From assembly GCF_035930445.1 (NCBI RefSeq), contig NZ_CP142394.1, forward strand, positions 963,501 to 1,027,500: 64,000 nucleotides of DNA, read 5' to 3'. Source of the stretch: Sphingopyxis chilensis. GTDB lineage: Bacteria; Pseudomonadota; Alphaproteobacteria; Sphingomonadales; Sphingomonadaceae. The position numbers and the translations under genes were made by a program. This document shows, one piece after another, positions 26,790 through 35,432 of the stretch. Within the stretch, counting starts at the first letter, position 1. Each line of letters begins with the position of its first letter. The notes beneath the pieces are model-generated. The model saw nothing but the letters and a program-made list of their open reading frames with translations, ran no database searches and was not told where the DNA came from.

Positions 26790-27805
26790 TTTGCCGGTGC
26801 GCAGCCGCGCTCGCGGGCCAGCGCCATGCGCGCGGCCATCGCGATCGCCGCGATCGTCGGCCCGGGATCGGCCCGGCCGGTGCCTGCGATGTTGAACGCG
26901 GTGCCATGATCGGGCGAGGTGCGGATGATCGGCAGCCCGAGCGTCAGATTGACCCCGTCATGGAAATGCAGCGCCTTGAACGGCGCGAGCGCCTGATCGT
27001 GATAACCGCACAGCAGCGCGTCATATTGATCGCGAATGCCGGGGGCGAAGAGCGCGTCGGCGGCAAGCGGGCCATCGACAAGAATGCCGTCCTGGGCAAG
27101 CTGGGCGACCGCGGGCTTCATCACCCGTTCTTCCTCGCTCCCGAGCTGGCCATTCTCGCCCGCGTGCGGGTTGAGTCCCGCCAGCGCGATGCGCGGCGTG
27201 TCGATGCCGAAATCGCGGCGCAGCCCGCGCGCGACGATCCGCGCCTTGGCGACGATCAATTCGCTCGTCAGCCGCTCCGGCACGTCCGCGAGCGGGATAT
27301 GCACGGTCAGCGGCACGACGCGCAATGACGGCCCCGCCAGCATCATCACCGCATTGGTCGCGGTCACGCCGCAGCGTTCGGCGATGAATTCGGTCTGCCC
27401 GGGATGCGTATAGCCGATGCCGTGCAACGCATGTTTCGATACCGATCCGGTGACGAGCGCCGAGCTCGCCTGGTTGCGCGTCAGCCCGATGCCGGTTTCG
27501 AGCGCGTGGAGCGCGCAGGTCGCGCCGGCGGGCGTAGGCGATCCGGGGGTTAGCGGACCGCTGTCCTCAAGATGCCAGACGGGCAAGGCCGCGTCGAAGG
27601 TGTGCACGACCTCGTCCATGTCGCCGACGCGGGCCACGGGGCCGTCCCACACGGCTTCGATCGCGGCGAGGTCGCCGATCGCGACAAAGGGAGGAAGGTT
27701 GTTATCACGGCGCGCGGCCCATGCGCGCGCCGTGACTTCGGGGCCGACGCCGGCCGGGTCACCCATGGTGACCGCGATCGGGCGTCGAATGTTGCAATCC
27801 GACAT
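26786..27805 (-). CDS. pdxA: 4-hydroxythreonine-4-phosphate dehydrogenase
   Basis: A 339-residue cytosolic NAD-dependent enzyme of pyridoxal 5'-phosphate synthesis (DXP-dependent route). The family start AVTMGDPAGVGPEV, the metal-binding histidine region YTHPGQTEF, GLNPHAGENG and YHDQALAPFK are all present. The ATG overlaps the surA stop as TGATG and its own stop overlaps rsmA by ATGA, so the three genes are translationally linked. Confidence 0.97.
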   Translation of the reverse strand: MSDCNIRRPIAVTMGDPAGVGPEVTARAWAARRDNNLPPFVAIGDLAAIEAVWDGPVARVGDMDEVVHTFDAALPVWHLEDSGPLTPGSPTPAGATCALHALETGIGLTRNQASSALVTGSVSKHALHGIGYTHPGQTEFIAERCGVTATNAVMMLAGPSLRVVPLTVHIPLADVPERLTSELIVAKARIVARGLRRDFGIDTPRIALAGLNPHAGENGQLGSEEERVMKPAVAQLAQDGILVDGPLAADALFAPGIRDQYDALLCGYHDQALAPFKALHFHDGVNLTLGLPIIRTSPDHGTAFNIAGTGRADPGPTIAAIAMAARMALARERGCAPAK

Positions 27806-29145
27806 CAGCTATATTCGATCACGGCATCCCGGCGCAGGTCGCGCAGATAGCGCTGGGCCCGCTTGTTGACCTTGTCCTCCAGCAGTTTCTGCTCGATCTG
27901 CTCGAGGTTCGGCGCCGTCGCCGTCTGCGGCATGTCGCGGCCGCAAAGGACAAGGACGCTGACGCCTTCGTTCGCGGCGCCGAAGGGCTGCGTCGTCTGC
28001 CCGATCTGGAGATTGGCGAGCGTGGCCTGGAGCGGCGCGGGCAGCGCGCGCATTTCGATATTGTCGCGCGACACGACGCTCGCGCCCAATTGCTGCGCCA
28101 CCGCGTCGGCGCCGCCGCAGCCGGCGATGGTGCGCGTGGTTTCGGCGAACTTGCTGGCGAGTTCGGACGCCTTTTCCGGTGTCGTCCCGGCCGGGAAATC
28201 GAGCGAAAGCTGCTTGAGGCTCAGGACCGCGTCGCGCGGATCGGCGGTCAGCACCTGGCGCCGGTCGATCAGCAGCATGATCGAAATGCCGCCCGGCACC
28301 TCGATCGGCCCGACGAGCTGACCCGGCTGCATCTGCGTTGCGGCCTCGCCCATCGACGCGGGCAGCTGGCCGGCTTTCACCCAGCCCAGGTCGCCGCCGA
28401 CAACCGCCGTCGATGCTTCGGAAAACTGGCGCGCATAGGCGGCAAAGCTGCCACCCGCCTGCAACGCCTGGATGATCTTCTTCGCATTTTCGGTGACCGC
28501 GGCCATATTGTCGGGGGTCGCCGACAGATAGATTTCACCGAGGTGAAATTCATCCTGACCCTTGGCGGCTTCCATCTGTTTGACGATCAGGTCGACCTCT
28601 TCGGTCGATACGTTGGTCGTCGACTGGATGTTGCGCGACAACAGTCGATCCCATGCAAATTCGCCGCGGATCTGCTGCTTCACCGCCGCGGCGGACGAGC
28701 CTTTCGAGGCAAGATACTCCGAAAATTGTTCGGGCGTCTGCTTGAAGCGCGTCGCGAGCCGGGCGAACTGCTCGTTGACGATATTTTCGTCGATCGCGAT
28801 TTCGGCCGCCTTCGCTTCCTGGATCTGCAGCTTTTCATCGATCAGGTTGCTGAACACCTGGTTGCGCAACCGCTCGACCTCTTCCGGCGGCAACTCGACA
28901 TTGTTGTTGGCGATGCGGATCAGCGCCATACGCTGTTCGATGTCGGTCGCGGTGATGATTTCGCCGTTCACCGTCGCCGAGGGGCGATAGACGTTCGGCT
29001 TGGCATCGCCGTAAAGCTGCACATTGCCGGGGATGTTGAGGCTGGTCGTCGGCACTTCGCTGTCGGGGACGGTTTGGGCCAGCACGGGCACCGCACCGAC
29101 GGCGGCCAAGGCGATCAGGCCGGTCATGGTCGAAAATTTGGTCAT
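27805..29145 (-). CDS. surA: Periplasmic peptidyl-prolyl isomerase / outer-membrane protein chaperone SurA
   Basis: A 446-residue exported protein with signal peptide to about residue 23 (AVPVLAQ). A SurA N-terminal domain covers about 50-190 (VNGEIITATDIEQRM, NLIDEKLQIQEAK), and one good parvulin domain follows (EFHLGEIYLSA to VVGGDLGWVKAGQLP). The remainder, including the SurA C-terminal strand region, is less conserved. SurA escorts barrel proteins to the BAM complex; its neighbour LptD is itself a SurA client in other bacteria. Confidence 0.92.
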   Translation of the reverse strand: MTKFSTMTGLIALAAVGAVPVLAQTVPDSEVPTTSLNIPGNVQLYGDAKPNVYRPSATVNGEIITATDIEQRMALIRIANNNVELPPEEVERLRNQVFSNLIDEKLQIQEAKAAEIAIDENIVNEQFARLATRFKQTPEQFSEYLASKGSSAAAVKQQIRGEFAWDRLLSRNIQSTTNVSTEEVDLIVKQMEAAKGQDEFHLGEIYLSATPDNMAAVTENAKKIIQALQAGGSFAAYARQFSEASTAVVGGDLGWVKAGQLPASMGEAATQMQPGQLVGPIEVPGGISIMLLIDRRQVLTADPRDAVLSLKQLSLDFPAGTTPEKASELASKFAETTRTIAGCGGADAVAQQLGASVVSRDNIEMRALPAPLQATLANLQIGQTTQPFGAANEGVSVLVLCGRDMPQTATAPNLEQIEQKLLEDKVNKRAQRYLRDLRRDAVIEYS

Positions 29146-29317
29146 CTTTACCCTATTCGAGAAAGTCCGGACGCTCCGTATCAGCGGACACGCCCGATGG
29201 TCCAGCGCAATCCGCCATCGGAGCCATTTGATGTCGGCGCGGATAGCGCGGGGACGCTTAACCTAGGCTGAGCGGAAACGACCGTCGACTTTTGGGGTGG
29301 AGAGCCGCCGCTTGTGA

Positions 29318-29395
29318 ACCCAGGCGAAAGCCGGGGCCCAGAGCGGGAATGCGCTGAGTTCGCGCCGGTGTTCCGGACCCCGGCTTTCGCCGGGG
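29318..29395. repeat. Palindromic intergenic element between lptD and surA
   Basis: Arms at about 29319-29339 and 29375-29395 match at 19 of 21 positions and carry the core GGCGAAAGCCGGGG. It lies in the 286-bp gap after lptD and may form a processing or partial termination hairpin inside the operon. Confidence 0.75.
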
Positions 29396-29431
29396 CGCAC
29401 ATCTCTAACGATGGCTTCCGGTCGACTGCCG

Positions 29432-31735
29432 TCAGAACCCCAGGTTGCGGAACGCGATGCGGAACGAAAAGCTGTTGCCGCGCCGTGCATCGCCGGTATC
29501 CGCATAATCGCGCCGCCAGGTCAGCGCGATCGACAGGCATTCGTCGTCATAGGCGAGGCCGAGACGGTGCCGAATCGGCTCGAACCCGTCAGCGCCACTC
29601 AGCGGATCGTCGCTTTGCTGCGTCAAATCGACGATCGCCGATCCGAACAGCGACCAATGTTTCGCGAACGCGACGCGCCCGCCCGCCCGCACTTCCTCGC
29701 GGTCCTGCAAATCCTCGCCGAGCAACAGGATGTCGCGGTTGAGCCGCGAATAGCCGAGCACCGCATAGGTCGAGCGGTTGCCGATCGTCGCGTCGAATTC
29801 GTTGCGGCGGATCGCGAGATTGTCCTTGTCGAGCCGGTAGCGGTGGGTCAGGCGCAGGAAATCCCTGTATGCAATCGTCGTCCGGCCGACGATGTCCGAC
29901 GTGCGGTCGGTCAGGCCGGTGCCGTCGGGGAACAGGCTCGGCTTGTCGGTCAGACGATAGCTCTGCCCGACGATGCTGTTGATGTTGAAGCCCGGGAGGC
30001 TGTAATTCCATTCGAGGCCATAGGTGATGCGCGCGCCGTCCTCGAACCGGTCGTGGCCGTTGAAACGGTTGATCGCGAAGAGATTGCTGTCTTCCAGGTC
30101 GAAGGCGCGCGAATCCTCGTTCGGAATGTCGAGATTCTTGATCGGCGGCGTCGCGACCACCTGGACGCGCGGGGTCAGCGTTTGCGTCCCGCCGGCGAAT
30201 TCGCCGATGAACGGCCAGCGCATGTCGGCGGCGATCGCAGCGATCCCGCGCGCCTGCCAGCCCGACTTGCCGCGATAGCCGGGGATTTCGGTCAGCAGAT
30301 TTTCGTCGCTGTGATAAACGTCGCCGCGCACCATCGCGGTCAGGGTGACTTCCTGCCCCAGCCCGGTCAGTCCGCGCAAATTCCACTGCGCGCCGGCAAA
30401 GGCGCGCTGCGTGTCCTGCCCTGCGGTGCGGCCGATCGCGAGCGTGTTCAACTGCAGCTCGAACTGCCCGCCGAAGATCGGATCGTCGAGCCGCTGGCGA
30501 TAATCGATGATCGGCAGCGCGATCGGCTGCTGGCCCTGAATGTCGTTGACGCGCAGCGTCTGCGTCGCCCAGCCGGCGATGGAGAGATAGCTATTGCCGC
30601 CGATCCGTTCGAGTTCGAAGGTCGAGCGCAGCCGGTCGTCGCGGCTGATGTCATAGCGGCGCATGAAGGTGCGGTCGGTCGCGATGCGCCCCGAATAGGT
30701 AAGGCTCCAGCGCGGATCGAACTGGAACTTGCCCGCGCTTTCGAGATAGCCGCGGAACCTTTTCTGGCTGTCCGGGTCCTCGCCGACCAGCGGGACGAGC
30801 GAACCATAGGTCGCATAGCCGTTGATGCGGAACGACCCGATGTCGGTCAGCGCGCGGAACTCGCCCTCGATCATCGGCGCCGCGTCGGTGTAGAGATGCG
30901 GCGTGATCGTGATGTCGCGATCGGGGGCGAGGCGCAGATAATAGGGCACCGCGATCTCGAAGCCGTTGCTTCGGTCAAGCCGGATTTCGGGCACCAGGAT
31001 GCCGCTGCTCGCCTCATTGTTGATCGAATGGCTGAGGCCGGGGAGCGGGATCAGCGGCAGGCCGAAAATCTCGACGCGCGCGCCCTTGTACCGCACCTTG
31101 TTTTTCACCCGGTCGTACATCACGCGGACGGCGCGGATCTGCCAGCTCGGGTTCTTGGGACAGCCGTCGTCATCCTCGACGGGGCAGGGGGTATAGGCGG
31201 CATTCTCCAGCTCGATATTGCCGTTGTCGAAGCGCGTGCCCTTCACCGCAGCGAGGCGCGATCCATTGTCGAGCACGACGAGCAGATTCTCGACCACGCC
31301 GTCGCGCAAGCTGTCGGTGAGTTCGATCTTGTCGCCATAGGCGGTGTCGCCCTCGGGATTCTTGATCGTGACATTGCCTTCCGCAAAGACTTGTCCCGTC
31401 TGCCGGTTCCACGTCACCTTGTCCGCGCGCATCTCGATCGCTTCGCGGTTCATCTGGACATTGCCCTCGGCGATGACCACCTCGGATTCGCTGTCGTAAT
31501 TGAGGTTGTCGGCGGCAAAGCCGATCTGCTGCTCGCTCTGGGTATCAGGCGCGTCGGATGTCGTCGGGGCGACGTCGGGCGTCTGGAGGTCGGGTTCCCC
31601 CACGACCTCTTGCGCCTCGGCCGGATTCGCCTCGCTCTGGGCCAGCACCGGACTGGCGGCCAGCGCAAAGCCGCTCGCCGTCGCCAGCCAGAACGGCCGC
31701 GCATCCGCTGCCCGATGGAACAAAGCCCAGCTCAT
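29432..31735 (-). CDS. lptD: LPS-assembly outer-membrane protein LptD
   Basis: A 767-residue outer-membrane barrel that inserts lipopolysaccharide into the outer leaflet with LptE. A signal region ends near VLAQ (about 33). The N-terminal OstA/LptA-like beta-jellyroll spans about 70-190 (ADNLNYDSESEVVIAEGNVQ), and the LptD barrel runs from about 250 to the end, closing in FRIAFRNLGF. Two cysteines in YTPCPVEDDDGCP may form a disulfide. It heads the leftward operon with surA and is divergent from pepA, with only 131 bp between the two starts. Confidence 0.96.
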   Translation of the reverse strand: MSWALFHRAADARPFWLATASGFALAASPVLAQSEANPAEAQEVVGEPDLQTPDVAPTTSDAPDTQSEQQIGFAADNLNYDSESEVVIAEGNVQMNREAIEMRADKVTWNRQTGQVFAEGNVTIKNPEGDTAYGDKIELTDSLRDGVVENLLVVLDNGSRLAAVKGTRFDNGNIELENAAYTPCPVEDDDGCPKNPSWQIRAVRVMYDRVKNKVRYKGARVEIFGLPLIPLPGLSHSINNEASSGILVPEIRLDRSNGFEIAVPYYLRLAPDRDITITPHLYTDAAPMIEGEFRALTDIGSFRINGYATYGSLVPLVGEDPDSQKRFRGYLESAGKFQFDPRWSLTYSGRIATDRTFMRRYDISRDDRLRSTFELERIGGNSYLSIAGWATQTLRVNDIQGQQPIALPIIDYRQRLDDPIFGGQFELQLNTLAIGRTAGQDTQRAFAGAQWNLRGLTGLGQEVTLTAMVRGDVYHSDENLLTEIPGYRGKSGWQARGIAAIAADMRWPFIGEFAGGTQTLTPRVQVVATPPIKNLDIPNEDSRAFDLEDSNLFAINRFNGHDRFEDGARITYGLEWNYSLPGFNINSIVGQSYRLTDKPSLFPDGTGLTDRTSDIVGRTTIAYRDFLRLTHRYRLDKDNLAIRRNEFDATIGNRSTYAVLGYSRLNRDILLLGEDLQDREEVRAGGRVAFAKHWSLFGSAIVDLTQQSDDPLSGADGFEPIRHRLGLAYDDECLSIALTWRRDYADTGDARRGNSFSFRIAFRNLGF

Positions 31736-31866
31736 TTAATCCCTTTGTCCCAGACCCTAATCGATGCGTCCCGGCTTGGACCGGCTGCTTTGTTTTTGCA
31801 ACTCGCAGGCGAAACCCCTATCGGTCCGCCACGTTCCAATCAATCATCGCATAAGAAAGTTAAGGC

Positions 31867-33312
31867 ATGGACATTCAGTTTGTCGCGCAAATCGATGCGT
31901 CTGCCGACGTCGTCGCTTTTCCGGTCCGCAAGGGCGAGGCGGGCGCGCTCGGGGCGCTGCTCGGTGCGGCGGCCGCGCAGGCGCGCTTCGATGGCGCGGC
32001 GGGTACGATCGCCGAAACCGCGGCGATCGACGGCGCACAGGCGAAGCGCCTCCTGCTCGTCGGTATCGGCGAGGGCAGCGAGCAGGATCTTGAACGCGGC
32101 GGCGCGGCGCTGACCGCGAAGCTCCAGATGAGCGGTGCGACCCAGGTCCAGGTCGATTTCGCGAGCACCGGGCCGAGCGACGCCGACGATGTGCTCGCGT
32201 TCGCGATGGGCGCGCGCTTGCGCAACTGGCGCCTCGACACTTATCGCACCCGCCTCGCCGACAAGGCGAAACCGAGCCTCAAGACGGTGACGATCGCGTC
32301 GCCGCACGGCGACCTTTCGGCGCGCTGGGCCGAGAATGAAGCGATCGCCGATGGTGTCGCGCTCACCCAGACGCTCGTCGCCGAACCGCCGAACATCCTC
32401 TATCCCGAAAGCTTCGTCGAACGTTGCCAGCATCTCGCCGACCTTGGCGTCGAACTGGAAGTGCTCGACGAGCGCCAGATGAAGGCGCTCGGCATGGGCG
32501 CGTTGCTCGGCGTCGCGCAGGGCTCGACGCGCCCGCCGCGCCTCCTCGCGATGCGCTGGAACGGCGGCAATCCTGGCGACGCGCCCGTGGTCTTCATCGG
32601 CAAGGGCGTCACCTTCGACACCGGCGGGATCAGCCTCAAGCCCGGGCCGGGCATGGACATGATGAAATGGGACATGGGCGGCGCAGGCGCGGTCGCGGGT
32701 GCGATCAAGGCGATCGCGGGCCGCAAGGCGAAGGCGAATGTCGTCGGCGTCGTCGGCCTCGTCGAGAACATGCCCGACGGCAACGCGATGCGCCCCGGCG
32801 ACATCGTTACCACCATGTCGGGGCAGACGGTCGAGGTGCTCAACACCGACGCCGAGGGTCGCCTCGTCCTCTGCGACGCGATCAGCTGGGCACAAAAGGT
32901 CTATGACCCCAAGGTGATCGTCGATCTCGCCACGCTGACCGGCGCTATGGTCATCTCGCTCGGCCACGAATATGCGGGCATCTTCGCCAATGACGACGCG
33001 CTCGCGACCGATCTGCTCGCAGCGGGCGAGGCGAGCGACAACAAGCTGTGGCGTTTCCCGCTGTCGCCCGCTTACGACAAGCTGATCGACAGCCCCATCG
33101 CCGACATGAAGAATATCGGCCCGCGCGAAGGAGGCTCGATCACCGCGGCGCAATTCCTGAAGCGCTACGTCGAGGATGGCGTCGCCTGGGCGCACCTCGA
33201 CATCGCGGGCATGGCGTGGGCGGACAAGGACGGCCCGGTCTATGCCAAGGGCGCGACCGGCTACGGCGTGCGCCTGCTCGACCGCTACATCGCCGCCAAA
33301 CACGAAGGCTGA
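31867..33312 (+). CDS. pepA: Leucyl aminopeptidase (cytosol aminopeptidase, M17)
   Basis: A 481-residue two-metal aminopeptidase that trims N-terminal residues from peptides in the cytoplasm. The signature NTDAEGRL is intact and the metal-binding lysine region GKGVTFDTGGISLKP is present, with WDMGGAGAVAG following. Length is typical. Divergent from lptD. The order pepA-holC is common in proteobacteria. Confidence 0.97.
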   Translation: MDIQFVAQIDASADVVAFPVRKGEAGALGALLGAAAAQARFDGAAGTIAETAAIDGAQAKRLLLVGIGEGSEQDLERGGAALTAKLQMSGATQVQVDFASTGPSDADDVLAFAMGARLRNWRLDTYRTRLADKAKPSLKTVTIASPHGDLSARWAENEAIADGVALTQTLVAEPPNILYPESFVERCQHLADLGVELEVLDERQMKALGMGALLGVAQGSTRPPRLLAMRWNGGNPGDAPVVFIGKGVTFDTGGISLKPGPGMDMMKWDMGGAGAVAGAIKAIAGRKAKANVVGVVGLVENMPDGNAMRPGDIVTTMSGQTVEVLNTDAEGRLVLCDAISWAQKVYDPKVIVDLATLTGAMVISLGHEYAGIFANDDALATDLLAAGEASDNKLWRFPLSPAYDKLIDSPIADMKNIGPREGGSITAAQFLKRYVEDGVAWAHLDIAGMAWADKDGPVYAKGATGYGVRLLDRYIAAKHEG

Positions 33313-33324
33313 TCGTCCTATGCT

Positions 33325-33420
33325 CGTCATTGCGAGGAGCGAAGCGACGCGGCAATCTCCTGCTAGCAGCCTTGCGCAAGGCTGCGGGCTGGAGATTGCT
33401 TCGCTTCGCTCGCAATGACG
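33325..33420. repeat. REP-like palindromic element between pepA and holC
   Basis: Outer arms CGTCATTGCGAG (33325-33336) and CTCGCAATGACG (33409-33420) pair perfectly, and the loop contains a second perfect 20-base palindrome at 33366-33385. It is the same family as 24063-24170. Its right end is nine bases from the holC start. Confidence 0.87.
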
Positions 33421-33429
33421 GAATTGGTC

Positions 33430-33879
33430 ATGGCGCGCATCGACTTCTACCGGCTGACCCGCGACCCCGCCGAACGGGTGCTCCCGGCGCTCGCGACGCG
33501 CATCCTTGGCAACGGCGACCGCCTGCTGGTGGTCGCCGCCTCGGCGATGCAGCGTCAGGCGATCGACGAGGCGCTCTGGACGCTGACTCCAGCCAGCTTC
33601 CTGCCGCACGGTCACGCGGGCTCGCCCGACGAGGCGATCGAGCCGATCCTGATCGCAGGCACGCTCGACCCGTCGCCGCCCAACCGCGCAACCCTCCTGG
33701 CGCTCGCCGACGGAGAGTGGCGCGAGCAGGCGCTGGGGTTCGAACGCACCTTCCTCCTTTTCGACAACAGCCGCATCGACGACGCCCGCGCGCTCTGGCG
33801 CACACTCGCCGCGCGCGAGGATATCGATAACCGCTTCTGGAAACAGGACGAAGGCGGTCGCTGGTCGGAAGGGCCCTAG
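33430..33879 (+). CDS. holC: DNA polymerase III chi subunit
   Basis: A 149-residue protein of the HolC family, which links the clamp loader to single-strand binding protein at the replication fork. Family features are IDFYRLT at the start, the segment RLLVVAASAMQRQAIDEALW and the ending NRFWKQDEGGRW. The ATG at 33430 is chosen because it opens the conserved MARIDFY start; another ATG at 33415 lies within the preceding palindrome. No strong ribosome-binding site is visible, and the upstream region is formed by the repeat arm. Confidence 0.93.
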   Translation: MARIDFYRLTRDPAERVLPALATRILGNGDRLLVVAASAMQRQAIDEALWTLTPASFLPHGHAGSPDEAIEPILIAGTLDPSPPNRATLLALADGEWREQALGFERTFLLFDNSRIDDARALWRTLAAREDIDNRFWKQDEGGRWSEGP

Positions 33880-33965
33880 GGCGTCGGCGCTCTGTCCTTG
33901 CGGTCCCGCAAAAGCGCCGCTAGAGGCGCGCGCATCAGATAACACACCAACGCAGGAGCTTTCCC

Positions 33966-34388
33966 ATGGCGGTCACCCGCACCTTTTCGATCATCAAGCC
34001 CGACGCCACGCGTCGCAACATCACCGGCGCCGTCACCAAGATGCTGGAAGACGCCGGCCTGCGCGTCGTCGCGTCGAAGCGCATCCACATGACCCGCGAA
34101 GAGGCCGAAGGCTTCTACGCGGTCCACAAGGAACGCCCCTTCTTCGGCGAACTCGTCGAATTCATGACCTCGGGGCCCGTCGTCGTGCAGGTTCTCGAAG
34201 GCGAGAATGCAATGCAGCGCAACCGCGACATCATGGGCGCGACCAACCCCAAGGACGCGGCCCCCGGCACGATCCGCAAGGAACTGGCCGAGAGCATCGA
34301 GGCGAACACCGTGCACGGGTCGGACAGCGACGAAAATGCGGCGATCGAAATCGCCTATTTCTTCAAGCCCGAAGAAATCGTCGGCTAA
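33966..34388 (+). CDS. ndk: Nucleoside diphosphate kinase
   Basis: A 140-residue cytosolic kinase that moves phosphate between nucleoside di- and triphosphates. The catalytic His117 is in NTVHGSDS, the nucleotide-binding lysine in FSIIKPDA, and the stretch [11 protein letters not shown] is typical. CAGGAG lies just before the ATG. A strong terminator follows 25 bp after the stop. Confidence 0.98.
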   Translation: MAVTRTFSIIKPDATRRNITGAVTKMLEDAGLRVVASKRIHMTREEAEGFYAVHKERPFFGELVEFMTSGPVVVQVLEGENAMQRNRDIMGATNPKDAAPGTIRKELAESIEANTVHGSDSDENAAIEIAYFFKPEEIVG

Positions 34389-34412
34389 GCTGAACGGCAT
34401 GACCGAAAAGAT

Positions 34413-34445
34413 AAGGCCGCCGGAGCGATCCGGCGGCCTTTTTCG
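34413..34445 (+). terminator. Rho-independent terminator after ndk
   Basis: A perfect 12-bp stem (34413-34424 with 34429-34440, AAGGCCGCCGGA) closed by a GCGA tetraloop and followed by a T-run. It ends the pepA-holC-ndk direction and also sits at the end of the convergent purN gene. Confidence 0.93.
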
Positions 34446-35393
34446 TCAGAACTCGTCGGCTACCCCCATCAGCCCCGCCAGCTTCTTCGGCGCTACCGCC
34501 AGCCAGCTCTTGCGCAGCCAATCGCCAATCGCATCCCAGTCGGTATCGCCAAGATCGAGGCGGATGCCGATCCAGCCGTCACCGAAATAGGCGGGGCGGT
34601 AATAGCGCTCACAGTCCATTTCGATCAGCGACGCCTGTTCGTCCGCACCGCTGATCTTGACCAGCAGCGCGGTCTTGCCATCGCCATGATGATCCTCGGT
34701 GAAATAGGCGAATTTCTTGCCTTTCACGATCCCGAAACACGGCATGCCGTGCGACACCACCTCGTCAGCCTCGGGCAATGCCATCGCGAGTTCGCGCACC
34801 CGGCCGCGCAGATAATCGGGCGACCGCTCGCGCGTCACGAAGGCCGCGAGCGTGGCGGGATAAAGCTGATGCTCGGCGAGGCGCACGCGTGCGCTCAATG
34901 TCTCGACCGTGTCGCCGGGCAGGATAGCCACCGGCGTCTGCGCCAGCACGGGCCCCTCGTCGACGCCGGGCGTCACGATATGAACGCTGCATCCACCGAA
35001 CCTGTCGCCAGCATCGATGGCTTGCTGGTGCGTGTTGAGGCCTTTGTAGAGCGGGAGCAGGCTCGGGTGGATGTTGATCATCCTGCCCGCCCAGCGCCCG
35101 ACGAAATCGTCCGACAGAATGCGCATGTAGCCAGCCAGCGCGACGAACTCGGCGCCTGCGCCGCGCAATTGCTCGTCGACCAGCGCGTCGAAGGCGTCGC
35201 GATTCATGCCCTTGTGCGACAGGCTCCACGTCGCGATGCCTTCGGCCTGGGCGATCTTCAACCCCGCTGCGTCGGGATCGTTGCTGCCGACGAACACCAA
35301 CTCATAGGGGCAGTTTTCGGCCTTCGCCGCATAAAGCAGCGCCGCCATATTGGTCCCGGCGCCGGAGATCAGGACGGCGACCTTGGCCTTCAA
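34446..35393 (-). CDS. purN: Phosphoribosylglycinamide formyltransferase fused to an MmcQ/YjbR domain
   Basis: A 315-residue fusion. Residues 1 to about 190 are PurN, which formylates GAR in purine synthesis: ISGAGTNMAALL binds substrate, HPSLLPLYKG holds the catalytic histidine and the segment CSVHIVTPGVDEGPVLAQ holds the catalytic aspartate. Residues about 195-315 form an MmcQ/YjbR (DUF419) domain (ALPEADEVVSHGMPCFGIV, KFAYF, RPAYFGDGWIGIRLD), a small fold of unclear function usually encoded alone. The frame is continuous across the joint. The start is TTG at 35393, with GGGAGGGG upstream inside a hairpin. It follows purM by 39 bp on the same strand. Confidence 0.92.
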   Translation of the reverse strand: MKAKVAVLISGAGTNMAALLYAAKAENCPYELVFVGSNDPDAAGLKIAQAEGIATWSLSHKGMNRDAFDALVDEQLRGAGAEFVALAGYMRILSDDFVGRWAGRMINIHPSLLPLYKGLNTHQQAIDAGDRFGGCSVHIVTPGVDEGPVLAQTPVAILPGDTVETLSARVRLAEHQLYPATLAAFVTRERSPDYLRGRVRELAMALPEADEVVSHGMPCFGIVKGKKFAYFTEDHHGDGKTALLVKISGADEQASLIEMDCERYYRPAYFGDGWIGIRLDLGDTDWDAIGDWLRKSWLAVAPKKLAGLMGVADEF

Positions 35394-35398
35394 CTTCT

Positions 35399-35420
35399 CC
35401 CCTCCCGCAAGCGGGAGGGG
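35399..35420 (-). promoter_or_regulatory. Hairpin containing the purN ribosome-binding site
   Basis: Perfect 10-base arms CCCCTCCCGC (35399-35408) and GCGGGAGGGG (35411-35420) face each other across two bases. On the purN mRNA the second arm supplies the purine-rich ribosome-binding site just before the TTG start. The sequence also looks like a common sphingomonad mini-palindrome. Confidence 0.6.
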
Positions 35421-35432
35421 GCTTCTGCGGCC

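Noticed and set aside
31840..33945. 701-codon minus-strand open frame opposite pepA and holC
   Set aside because: It translates straight through the palindromic element at 33325-33420 and shows no protein family; pepA motifs on the plus strand are complete.
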